This document shows, one piece after another, positions 1-6,822 of a stretch of DNA of 15,732 nt; position 1 is the stretch's first letter, and the number at the start of each line of letters is the position of its first letter. The notes beneath the pieces are model-generated. The model worked only from the letters and a program-made list of their open reading frames with translations. It had not been told where the DNA came from and made no database searches. Source of the DNA: JAJTHC01 sp044348005. GTDB taxonomy: Bacteria > Cyanobacteriota > Vampirovibrionia > Vampirovibrionales > JAJTHC01. A program made the position numbers and the translations under genes. The stretch spans positions 1-15,732 of the forward strand of contig JBIKTR010000024.1 in NCBI GenBank assembly GCA_044348005.1. The letters run 5' to 3'.

Positions 1-1
1 T

Positions 2-109
2 AGGGAGGAGGTGAGGAGGAGGAGGGACACCAGCTCTGGACGGGGCATCCCGCCTGCTCCATGGACCCTAACCCCCCGCACCAAGCGCCTAACACTTAAA
101 GAATTGTAA
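2..109 (+). CDS. Possible 3' end of an upstream gene (partial)
   Basis: One forward frame is open from the window edge to a TAA at 107-109. It would encode 35 residues: an Arg/Glu-rich stretch, then a Pro-rich segment and a basic tail ending KRLTLKEL. A purine-rich GGAGG repeat at the very start makes several frames look open, and another forward frame is also open from base 4 to about 99. No domain can be recognised. It may simply be non-coding; the sequence to the left is needed to decide. Confidence 0.25.
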   Translation, partial: REEVRRRRDTSSGRGIPPAPWTLTPRTKRLTLKEL

Positions 110-179
110 CAACCCCGCAAGAACGTAGTAGAGATTGTTTTTATTAGGGTACAGAAGTTTTTAAAAACGACTGTTTACT

Positions 180-189
180 CCCCCCCCCC
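180..189. repeat. Homopolymer run C10 in the leader of the 192-575 gene
   Basis: Ten consecutive C bases lie about 25 bp before the ATG at 215 that has the better ribosome binding site. Runs of this length are prone to slipped-strand mispairing. In other bacteria such leader tracts can change promoter spacing or translation, but nothing here shows that this one does. Confidence 0.9.
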
Positions 190-191
190 TA

Positions 192-575
192 ATGACAATA
201 AAGGAAACTCACTTATGTCGACCCCTTCACTTACCTCCACCCCCCCCCGCTACAAAAGTAGCAGATAAGCCCCCTACTGTTAATGGTGTTACGCTTAATA
301 AGAATGGCTTTGTAGAAGTATTTGATGCTAATGATCCAGGTAACGATGGTGTCAAGTATGACATTTTTGTTGGCCCATCAAACAAACCTGGACTTTATGA
401 TATAGTGTCACCTATGAAAGGTCAGCGACGAGGAGTCGACCTTAAAGGTGCAAGAGATACCGTACGGACTTGGATAAAAGAGTATAACGCTCTACCAAAA
501 CCACAAGAACTGAGGCTAGATGACGAAAACACCTTTAAACCCTGGAAAAATCTACCTCTTTACAGAGAGGATTAA
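192..575 (+). CDS. Hypothetical protein, apparently frameshifted near its start at a C9 run
   Basis: The uninterrupted frame gives 127 residues: a Pro-rich N-terminus, then a mostly hydrophilic body with a V-K-Y-D-I-F-V-G stretch and a C-terminus rich in Asp, Lys and Trp. No family is recognised and there is no signal peptide or membrane segment. The ATG at 192 has no ribosome binding site because a C10 run precedes it. An ATG at 215 sits 9 bases after a GGA core (AAAGGAAA), but that frame stops at 266-268 after 17 codons. Removing one C from the C9 run at 240-248 would join the 215 start to the long frame and give 119 residues. The gene is therefore either phase-off, mutated, or affected by a sequencing error. 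Its codons are more A/T-rich (GTA, GAT, AAT, CTT) than those of its neighbours, which hints at later acquisition. It converges on uvrB with only 18 bp between the two stop codons. Confidence 0.55.
   Translation: MTIKETHLCRPLHLPPPPPATKVADKPPTVNGVTLNKNGFVEVFDANDPGNDGVKYDIFVGPSNKPGLYDIVSPMKGQRRGVDLKGARDTVRTWIKEYNALPKPQELRLDDENTFKPWKNLPLYRED
240..248. repeat. Homopolymer run C9 inside the coding region
   Basis: Nine C bases lie about 25 bases after the ATG at 215. The run separates the frame of the best-supported start from the long downstream frame. With eight C the two frames fuse; with nine, as here, the product ends after 17 residues. Confidence 0.9.
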
Positions 576-593
576 AGGTCGTCTAAAAAGTGG

Positions 594-2621
594 CTAAAGC
601 CGGCGTAAGGTGAATAAGGTGTCTCGTAATTCGGTCGCCTTGTCAAAGTCCAACAACTTGGCGGCTGCCTTCATCTCCGATTCCAACTCGTCCAAGAAGA
701 CGGCTTGCTTGTCCAGAGGCAAAGTCTTAAACACATCAGGATGCGTCAAGTCCCCTGCTTGAGCAGGCGACTTGTCGTCTCCCGCCGTCTTCGTGCCACC
801 CAGCATATCCAACAAACCATTGTTGATCGCCTTTTTAATGGTGACTGGCACAATGCCATGTTCGCTGTTGTACGCCATTTGCTTCTGCCGTCTTCGGGCG
901 GTTTCTTCCATGGCGCGTGCCATGCTGGGGGTCACCTTGTCCGCAAATAAAATCACCCGCCCCGCCGAATTTCGCGCCGCCCGGCCGATGGTTTGAATCA
1001 ACGCGTGATCGCTCCTTAAGAAGCCTTCTTTGTCGGCATCCATAATGCACACCAAGCTCACTTCGGGTAAATCCAAGCCTTCACGCAACAAGTTCACACC
1101 CACCAAAATATCAAAATGCCCCAAACGCAGATCTTGAATAATCTGCACACGGTCAATCGGCTTAATTTCACTATGTAAATACCGCACCTGTAAGCCCATG
1201 TTCTGCATATATTCGGTGAGATCTTCGGCCATGCGTTTGGTCAAAGTCGTAATCAGCACACGTTCATCCCGCGCTAAAATCACCTCAATTTCAGAAACGA
1301 GCTTGTCGACCTGCCCCTCAATCGGATGCACATCCACCAAGGGATCCAACAAGCCTGTGGGGCGAATCACTTGTTCAGCCACAAAGCTACTTTCCGCCAG
1401 TTCGTACTTGCTCGGCGTGGCAGAAACATACAACAATTGCCCAACTCGTGCCATGAACTCGTCAAACATCAAGGGGCGGTTGTCTTTAGCACAAGGCAGG
1501 CGAAAGCCGTAATCCACCAGCGTTTGCTTGCGTGAACTGTCCCCATGAAACATCCCCCGCAATTGCGGGATCGTTACATGGCTTTCATCAATGAACATCA
1601 GCATGTCTTTGGGGAAATAGTCAATCAGCGTTTTAGGGGGTGTCCCCGGTGGGCGACCTTCAAAAATACGGCTGTAATTTTCGACCCCAGGGCAGTAGCC
1701 CAGCTCCTTAATGCTTTCCATGTCCCTTAAGGTGCGTTGATGCAAGCGTTCGGCTTCAAACTCCTTGCCTTCGTGACGCAATTCTTCAAGCCGTTCTTGC
1801 ATTTCAAGCTTGATTTGCGCCAAGGCTTTGTCGATATAGCCTTCATCGGTCACATAGTGAACCGCAGGGTACAGCACATATTTGTCCAAACTTTGTAGGA
1901 TTTCGCCCGTGGTGGAATCCATAAAGTAAATGGATTCCAAGGTTTCATCAAAAAACTCCAATCGCAAAATGGCTTCTTCGTTGGCGGGGAACACATCAAT
2001 CACATCGCCACGCATTCTAAAATGCGAACGCGTCAATTCCAAATCGTTACGCATGTACTGGTTTCGCAAGAGTTGATGCAACAACGCGTCTCGTCCATAA
2101 TCCTGCCCCACTTCAAAGCGAATCGCCGATTCTAGGTAAACTTCAGGCATCCCCAACCCATAGATGCACGAAACAGAGGCAATAACAATGACATCCCGCC
2201 GTTCAAACAGCGAACGCGTCGCCGAATGTCGCATTCGATCAATTTCTTCGTTAATGGTGGCGGTTTTTTCGATGTAGGTATCCGAACGGGGGATATAGGC
2301 TTCAGGCTGGTAAAAGTCGTAATAACTAATGAAGTATTCCACCGCATTTTCAGGAAAAAACTCTTTCACTTCATTGTACAGTTGCGCGGCGAGCGTTTTA
2401 TTATGCGCCATAATCAGCGTCGGGCGTTGAAGCTGTTGGATGACGCTTGCCATGGTGAAGGTTTTCCCTGTGCCTGTGGCACCTAGTAGGGTCATGGCGC
2501 GTGTTTCGGGGTTACGAAGATGTTCGACAATATCTGCGATCGCGGTGGGTTGATCACCCGCAGGGGCATACGGCGTGTGGAGCCGAAAGGCATCGGGGGC
2601 TTCTAGGTGGGGCGTGAACAT
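594..2621 (-). CDS. uvrB: UvrABC system protein B (excinuclease subunit)
   Basis: UvrB is the damage-verifying ATPase of nucleotide excision repair. It is loaded by UvrA and then recruits UvrC for incision. At 675 residues it is full length for the family. Visible in order: Walker A GATGTGKT (about 47-54), the beta-hairpin region YYDFYQPEAYIP (about 100-111) that clamps DNA, Walker B DESHVT (345-350), the helicase motif with QTIGRAAR (543-550), and a C-terminal UVR domain (about 640-675) that contacts UvrC. The Walker A has A and T where most UvrB proteins have V and S (GVTGSGKT), a mild change. The start MFTPHLEAP is the first ATG. Upstream on the minus strand only a weak AAAGAAAG precedes it. 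A TATACT box lies about 37 bases before the start, directly against an intergenic repeat. No SOS box is evident. Confidence 0.98.
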   Translation of the reverse strand: MFTPHLEAPDAFRLHTPYAPAGDQPTAIADIVEHLRNPETRAMTLLGATGTGKTFTMASVIQQLQRPTLIMAHNKTLAAQLYNEVKEFFPENAVEYFISYYDFYQPEAYIPRSDTYIEKTATINEEIDRMRHSATRSLFERRDVIVIASVSCIYGLGMPEVYLESAIRFEVGQDYGRDALLHQLLRNQYMRNDLELTRSHFRMRGDVIDVFPANEEAILRLEFFDETLESIYFMDSTTGEILQSLDKYVLYPAVHYVTDEGYIDKALAQIKLEMQERLEELRHEGKEFEAERLHQRTLRDMESIKELGYCPGVENYSRIFEGRPPGTPPKTLIDYFPKDMLMFIDESHVTIPQLRGMFHGDSSRKQTLVDYGFRLPCAKDNRPLMFDEFMARVGQLLYVSATPSKYELAESSFVAEQVIRPTGLLDPLVDVHPIEGQVDKLVSEIEVILARDERVLITTLTKRMAEDLTEYMQNMGLQVRYLHSEIKPIDRVQIIQDLRLGHFDILVGVNLLREGLDLPEVSLVCIMDADKEGFLRSDHALIQTIGRAARNSAGRVILFADKVTPSMARAMEETARRRQKQMAYNSEHGIVPVTIKKAINNGLLDMLGGTKTAGDDKSPAQAGDLTHPDVFKTLPLDKQAVFLDELESEMKAAAKLLDFDKATELRDTLFTLRRL

Positions 2622-2658
2622 GGGGGGCTTTCTTTTGAATGGGCGTTAGGGTAATTCT

Positions 2659-2664
2659 AGTATA
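2659..2664 (-). promoter_or_regulatory. Candidate -10 box for uvrB
   Basis: On the minus strand this reads TATACT, 37 bases before the uvrB ATG. It immediately follows the repeat at 2665-2697, so the repeat occupies the position of the -35 and upstream region. No good -35 hexamer is seen at normal spacing. Confidence 0.35.
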
Positions 2665-2697
2665 GACACTGTAGGGGAAACTCTTTAAAACACTATA
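2665..2697 (-). repeat. Intergenic repeat copy, also found at 9586-9733
   Basis: On the minus strand it begins TATAGTGTTTTAAAGAGTTT and ends TACAGTGTC. The first part matches the sequence just after the MITE-like element near 9586 (identical 20-mer once that insertion is removed). The last part, AGAGTTTCCNNTACAGTGTC, matches the inverted end at 9701-9733 at 18 defined positions. It looks like a solo end of a dispersed element and now lies in the uvrB promoter region. Confidence 0.6.
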
Positions 2698-2702
2698 GCA
2701 CG

Positions 2703-3836
2703 TCAAAAGAAAGGCTTATCAAGACTTAAATGCTCCAGCCAATAGCGCGTGCCCTTAAGTTCGCCTGTTTTTTTGAGTATACCTAAATCCACCAAGCCTT
2801 GCAAGTCTCTGGTGGCCGTGGCTGGGGATGCCCCCGTAAGGCTCATATAATTTTTCGCGCTCAAGCCCCCTTTAAAGCCCCAAGGCCCTGCTTGAAACAA
2901 ACGATGCAACACTTTGCTTTGCCGTTCATTGAAATCCCCTTGAAACCGCTCAAACAGTCGTGCTTCTTCAAGCGTAAACTCAATGCGGGCTTGCGTATAG
3001 GCTTGGGCTTCTAGAAGGACTTCCGCAAAATAAGTGAGCCAAGCATCCAAGTGATTTGAGGTATTTTGCTTGGCAAGGGCTTGGTAATACTGCTTTTTTT
3101 TCGCTTCAATCACCGTAGAAAGCACCACAATGGAAGGTTTTTCGCTCGCTTGAGCCAGTATCTTATTGACCAACCCCCTTGCGATTCGACCGTTGCCATC
3201 TTCAAACGGGTGTATCGCCAAAAAGTACCAGTGCGCCACCCCCGCGCGTTCTAAGGCCCTTAGGGGCTTTGGGCCAGTCGGGGCACTTTCATTAAACCAT
3301 TTTATAAAGGCGTCCATTTCAGTGGGAAGCGATTGCGAGGGAGGCGCTTGAAAATGCACCTGCCGTTTATGCACATAGCCAGAAACGACTTCCATGGCTT
3401 CAGGATGCAACCGATACCCCCCAATGGTGTCCAAATCTTGCCGGTCCACCATCAGCAGGCGATGCCAATGAAACAAAACGTCATGGCTTAAAGGGGTGCT
3501 AAACTCTCGAAACACTTGGCTCATCATTTCCGCCACGCCATATTCTCGTGGGTGGTGGCGAACCAACGCATGAGGCAAGCCAAGGTGCTTGCGAATCGAA
3601 GATTGTAGGCTGTTTCGATTTAAAAGTTCGCCTTCAATGGCAAAAGAATCTTTCGCTTCTTCACTCATCAATTCAATTACTAAAGTGTCGTAACTGCCTT
3701 GGTTGAGGTGTTTTACAACGCCCGTTAATTCCCAAGTAGATTGAAGGAATTGTTGCTCTAGGGCATCTAGCGGGTGTGAATGATACGTAAAATTTGGCCA
3801 ATCGGGTTGTTGCCAATTCCAACGTTTTTCAGGCAT
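2703..3836 (-). CDS. Fic family protein (class II, DUF4172 N-terminus, winged-helix C-terminus)
   Basis: Fic enzymes transfer AMP, or another nucleotide part, from a nucleotide to a hydroxyl side chain of a target protein. The full catalytic motif HPFEDGNGRIAR is at residues 209-220, with the catalytic His at 209. The N-terminus (W-N-W, then P-x-F near 12-16) fits the DUF4172 domain. The S-FAI-EG segment at 64-69 matches the class II inhibitory motif (S/T)xxxE(G/N), so the enzyme is probably auto-inhibited by Glu68 until relieved. Residues 302-369 form a winged-helix-like domain, suggesting DNA binding. The length of 377 is normal. The start ATG is preceded by AAGGAG 10 bases upstream and by a TATAAT box. 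Three copies of GAGCGATAAA surround these signals, which suggests self-regulation. No separate antitoxin gene is adjacent. The target protein is unknown. Confidence 0.92.
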   Translation of the reverse strand: MPEKRWNWQQPDWPNFTYHSHPLDALEQQFLQSTWELTGVVKHLNQGSYDTLVIELMSEEAKDSFAIEGELLNRNSLQSSIRKHLGLPHALVRHHPREYGVAEMMSQVFREFSTPLSHDVLFHWHRLLMVDRQDLDTIGGYRLHPEAMEVVSGYVHKRQVHFQAPPSQSLPTEMDAFIKWFNESAPTGPKPLRALERAGVAHWYFLAIHPFEDGNGRIARGLVNKILAQASEKPSIVVLSTVIEAKKKQYYQALAKQNTSNHLDAWLTYFAEVLLEAQAYTQARIEFTLEEARLFERFQGDFNERQSKVLHRLFQAGPWGFKGGLSAKNYMSLTGASPATATRDLQGLVDLGILKKTGELKGTRYWLEHLSLDKPFF

Positions 3837-3890
3837 GAGCGATAAACTCCTTATTTATCGCTCATTATAACACATTTTTTGAGCGATAAA
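3837..3890 (-). promoter_or_regulatory. fic promoter with three operator-like repeats
   Basis: GAGCGATAAA occurs at 3837-3846 and 3881-3890 on the plus strand, and its reverse complement TTTATCGCTC at 3854-3863. The minus-strand -10 box TATAAT is at 3864-3869, directly beside the middle copy; the outer copy falls where a -35 would be. The first two copies form a perfect 10-bp inverted repeat around the ribosome binding site AAGGAG (3847-3852) and touch the ATG. In the mRNA this would fold into a hairpin with the ribosome binding site in its 7-base loop. Confidence 0.7.
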
Positions 3891-3954
3891 AAGTTATTTT
3901 ATTCGTCATATAGTCATTATAGTGTCTTAAATAATTAAACAGACTTAGTCTATT

Positions 3955-3966
3955 CTAGGCGCCTAG
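3955..3966. repeat. Perfect 12-bp palindrome overlapping the minC stop codon
   Basis: CTAGGCGCCTAG is its own reverse complement and contains the minC TAG stop (3963-3965). It has no loop and no following U-run, so it is not a standard terminator. A shorter palindrome, AGACTTAGTCT, lies just left of it. Confidence 0.6.
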
Positions 3967-4958
3967 TTTGCATGACGACGGGTGGTATAAAGCTGAATCT
4001 CCCCGTCCAGGACACGAGCGATCTCAGGGTAAAAGCTCCCCTGCGGTGCCTTCCAAGGCTCTTGAGCCGTGGGTAACTGGGTGTGCCTGTCTGGCCGACG
4101 CGCCATAATATCCGCAATACGAATCTGCACCGCATCTAACTTCAAGGCACGCACTTCCGCTTCACGACTGCCTTTAAAGCCCGCATGAACCAAGCCCCTC
4201 AATTCACCCCATACAATAACATCCCCCTGCACACGGATTTCCGCGCCCGTGTGCACGTCTCCCACAATCACCAGATGCCCCCCATGCTGTTCAAAACGCC
4301 CTGAACGCAAGTTGCCTTTGATGATTTTGGTGGGTAAATCGCGATGTGCCACGTCCTGCGTTTCTGCAAAGCCAGTCTCTTGTTCTTGGGGGAAATGCCC
4401 TTGTTCAAGGGCTTCACATTCGTACAAGCCTTTAACTTCAACGGCGTGCACTTCTAAAGCAGGCAGGGTGCTTTGCTCTTCAATGGGGGCGTCTTGTTCC
4501 ACGCGCGAAGGCTCCGAATCTTCTAAAACGGCTTGAGCAAAGGCTTCTGCCGAAGAAGGGAGCGCCACACTTGGGGACGGTTCAAAGGGCAAGGTTTCTT
4601 GAATGACCACTTGCCTCGGTGGACGAATCACGGGGTTTTCACGCACCATAAAGCCTTGACTCAACGCCGACTGCTGGGTTTGTGGCACATGACTAAACAA
4701 AACCCCAAAGGGTTTGCCCGCTTCTTCCAACAGTTTGGCAATACGACGAATTTGAGCAGGGGCAAGGACGATGTAGCCTGTGTTGACATCGATTTCATCG
4801 TGCCACGTGTTCATCACGCCAGACTGCAAGGCTTGTGCCAGCATAATAAGGGCTTCAGTTGCGTTTTCCGCGTGAGCCACATCCATTAAACCGTGTTCAA
4901 CACGGGGCACGTTTGCAGAAGTCGTATTCAGTGCGGGAGACAAAGCATTCTTGGACAT
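3963..4958 (-). CDS. minC: Septum site-determining protein MinC
   Basis: MinC blocks FtsZ assembly away from mid-cell and is recruited to the membrane by MinD. The C-terminal beta-helix domain is clear at about 211-325: GNLRSGR near 215-221 (the family usually has RSGQ, part of the MinD contact), then IVGDVHTGAEI, GDVIVWGELRGLVHAG and a typical L-x-A-x-QIRIA segment. The N-terminal domain (about 22-105) is weakly conserved, as is usual. A long, low-complexity, Glu/Pro-rich linker at about 110-210 makes the protein (331 residues) longer than many relatives of about 220-280. The ATG is preceded by TGAGGAA about 7 bases upstream. minD and minE are not adjacent, so if present they lie elsewhere. 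Confidence 0.92.
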   Translation of the reverse strand: MSKNALSPALNTTSANVPRVEHGLMDVAHAENATEALIMLAQALQSGVMNTWHDEIDVNTGYIVLAPAQIRRIAKLLEEAGKPFGVLFSHVPQTQQSALSQGFMVRENPVIRPPRQVVIQETLPFEPSPSVALPSSAEAFAQAVLEDSEPSRVEQDAPIEEQSTLPALEVHAVEVKGLYECEALEQGHFPQEQETGFAETQDVAHRDLPTKIIKGNLRSGRFEQHGGHLVIVGDVHTGAEIRVQGDVIVWGELRGLVHAGFKGSREAEVRALKLDAVQIRIADIMARRPDRHTQLPTAQEPWKAPQGSFYPEIARVLDGEIQLYTTRRHAN

Positions 4959-5036
4959 TGTAAGTTCCTCAACAAACGTGTATAGTAAGCCTGATCGTTG
5001 ATTTATAGTTTAACATAGGGACAGGCAAATGTATTG

Positions 5037-5228
5037 TTACATATTGTAAAGATGTTCTTGCAAGGCCTTATAAAAGGCCTGCACCGCAAGGGCATCGCTG
5101 GGGGCAGAAACGTGAAGGGTGGGGTAATCGGGGTGAGACAGGTAAAAGCACCGCTCAGTCATGTCCCACCGGGGGGTGAGCTGGGGTTCTAGTGTTTGCC
5201 AAAGGGCGTTGAAATCCGCTTTAGTCAT
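5037..5228 (-). CDS. Hypothetical 63-residue protein, coupled to the upstream TPR gene
   Basis: A small acidic-to-neutral soluble protein with no signal peptide and no recognised family. Its middle holds an FYLSHPDYPTLHV segment, and the C-terminal half looks helical (DALAVQAFYKALQEHL). The frame is open further upstream to 5315, but the ATG at 5226-5228 is preferred: TAAGG lies 6 bases before it, and the upstream extension only reads the end of the neighbouring gene in another frame. It overlaps the 3' end of that gene by 8 bases, so the two are probably translated together from one mRNA. Confidence 0.65.
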   Translation of the reverse strand: MTKADFNALWQTLEPQLTPRWDMTERCFYLSHPDYPTLHVSAPSDALAVQAFYKALQEHLYNM

Positions 5229-5766
5229 AAAAAACCTTACAGTATTGAAAATCGCCCGTTTTGAAAAAGGTCTTTGCTTGAACGAACGTGAGTTTCTTTT
5301 TTCGAACCATGTCATTACAAACGGAACGTCTTTGTTCTAAAGCACAAAGTTCTACCGCATTTTTCTGACCTGCTTGCAAGTACAATTGTGACGCCTTTTG
5401 ATAATCTCTTAAGCCTTTTTCCATATTATTTAACTCACAATAAGCGACCGCTCGAAAATAATAGGGGGCTGGGTAGTTAGGGTGTTCTTTTAAAATAGAC
5501 GTACTTGCCTCTATAACTTTATTCTCATTTGCAAAGGACAACATTTGATCAAACTCAGCACGATACTTTTTAAGTGACTCTGTATTTGGGTAAGTGTCAA
5601 GAACTAGTAAAATATTCATCTTCTCACCGATACTATACCTAGACATCAGTTCTTTGTCATCACCATACCCCAATGGAACAGCCATAATAAAAGCGAAAAC
5701 GAGTATAACTACACCCAGAAATCTATGACAAATCTTCAACACCATTAAATTCCAATTCTTTTCCAT
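5221..5766 (-). CDS. Putative exported TPR-like protein
   Basis: The 181-residue product has a basic N-terminus (K at 3 and 11, R at 15) followed by a hydrophobic stretch at about 17-32 ending near PLGYG, so it is a likely secreted or membrane-anchored protein. Residues about 95-140 resemble a tetratricopeptide repeat (YPAPYYFRAVAYCELNNMEK followed by a D-Y-x-K-A helix), implying a protein-protein contact role. Four Cys lie in the C-terminal half, three of them close together or near the end, which could pair outside the cytoplasm. The start is uncertain: neither the first ATG nor the second (residue 8) has a strong ribosome binding site. It is divergent from fabI and leads the two-gene unit with the 63-residue ORF. 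The function is unknown. Confidence 0.75.
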   Translation of the reverse strand: MEKNWNLMVLKICHRFLGVVILVFAFIMAVPLGYGDDKELMSRYSIGEKMNILLVLDTYPNTESLKKYRAEFDQMLSFANENKVIEASTSILKEHPNYPAPYYFRAVAYCELNNMEKGLRDYQKASQLYLQAGQKNAVELCALEQRRSVCNDMVRKKKLTFVQAKTFFKTGDFQYCKVFYD

Positions 5767-5873
5767 CTATAAAATAAAACCTATTAAATCTATCCTAACA
5801 TAAATTATTTGTGTTTTTTTTTATTCATGATAATTTTTAGATATTAGATTTAATTGTGAGGAGGATTTTTACG

Positions 5874-6671
5874 ATGTCAGACAACAAATTCCAAGGCTTA
5901 CTTGCTGGTAAAACAGGCGTTATTTTCGGCGTGGCCCACAAAACATCGATCGCATGGGGCATTGCCAAAAAGCTGCATGAAGCGGGCATGAAGCTCGCCT
6001 TCACCTACCAAGGCGAACGTTTGTTAGACAACGTTAAAAAACTGGTGGACGAAGAAATGCCCGGTTCCTTGCTCATTGATTGTGACGTGACGGATGACGC
6101 GCAAGTCGAAGCCGTTTTCACAAAGCTCGACGCCGAATTTGGCAAGCTTCACACGGTGGTGCATTCCGTGGCGTTTGCCAAAAAAGAAGACCTCGCCGGT
6201 GGATTCATCGACACCAGTCGGGATGGCTTCTTGTTGGCGCACAACATTTCCGCCTATTCCTTGACGGTGGTGGCCAAATACGCCCAGCCTCTATTGGTTA
6301 AAAATGGCGGTGGTAGCATCATGACCTTGACTTACCTCGGTGGTGAGCGTGTGGTGAAAAATTACAACGTTATGGGTGTGGCCAAAGCCGCGTTGGATAT
6401 GTCCGTTCGTTATTTGGCCAGCGACTTGGGGCCCCAAAACATTCGCGTCAATGCCATTTCCGCAGGGCCGATTAAAACCCTGGCCGCCCGTGGGATTTCA
6501 GGATTTTCAGACATTTTGAACTACATGGAAGAACATACGCCCATGAAACGCAACGTGACGCAAGACGAAGTCGGTGGAACGGGGTTGTATCTCGCTTGCG
6601 ATGAACTTTCTAGCGGTGTGACCGGTGAAGTCATTCACGTGGATGCCGGCTTCCACGCCGTAGGCTTCTAG
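5874..6671 (+). CDS. fabI: Enoyl-[acyl-carrier-protein] reductase (NADH), FabI
   Basis: FabI catalyses the last step of each fatty-acid elongation cycle, reducing enoyl-ACP to acyl-ACP with NAD(P)H. It is a short-chain dehydrogenase fold, 265 residues, normal length. The cofactor-binding segment is GVAHKTSIAWGIA (about 19-31). The active site is in TYLGGERVVKNYNVMGVAKA: Tyr154, Tyr164 and Lys171, giving the FabI Tyr-x6-Lys pair. These residues are those of the triclosan-binding family. The ATG at 5874 is chosen because GAGGAGG lies 9 bases before it; an in-frame GTG at 5856 overlaps that ribosome binding site and is unlikely. The gene stands alone here, facing away from the TPR gene. Confidence 0.96.
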   Translation: MSDNKFQGLLAGKTGVIFGVAHKTSIAWGIAKKLHEAGMKLAFTYQGERLLDNVKKLVDEEMPGSLLIDCDVTDDAQVEAVFTKLDAEFGKLHTVVHSVAFAKKEDLAGGFIDTSRDGFLLAHNISAYSLTVVAKYAQPLLVKNGGGSIMTLTYLGGERVVKNYNVMGVAKAALDMSVRYLASDLGPQNIRVNAISAGPIKTLAARGISGFSDILNYMEEHTPMKRNVTQDEVGGTGLYLACDELSSGVTGEVIHVDAGFHAVGF

Positions 6672-6695
6672 CTTAATTAGAACTATTTCAAAAAA

Positions 6696-6756
6696 TTCAT
6701 TGTAGCGTTACAAATCTAGTCTTTCTTGACATTTCGAGTGTTTTCGCTACAATGAA
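6696..6756 (+). promoter_or_regulatory. Strong promoter flanked by a perfect 12-bp inverted repeat
   Basis: A sigma-70-type promoter is clear: TTGACA at 6726-6731, a 16-bp spacer, TACAAT at 6748-6753. TTCATTGTAGCG at 6696-6707 is the exact reverse complement of CGCTACAATGAA at 6745-6756, which contains the -10 box. The arms are 37 bp apart, so a regulator could bind both and loop or block RNA polymerase. It drives the HEAT-repeat gene. Confidence 0.75.
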
Positions 6757-6822
6757 CCTATTAGAATGAGACGATTAGGCTCACACGGCTTTAATTGTTG
6801 CGAGCTGCAGGAACCCTTCTTC

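Noticed and set aside
4533..4889. 118-codon plus-strand frame opposite minC
   Set aside because: It lies wholly antisense to the well-supported minC, has no ribosome binding site and gives a low-complexity product with no recognisable domain.
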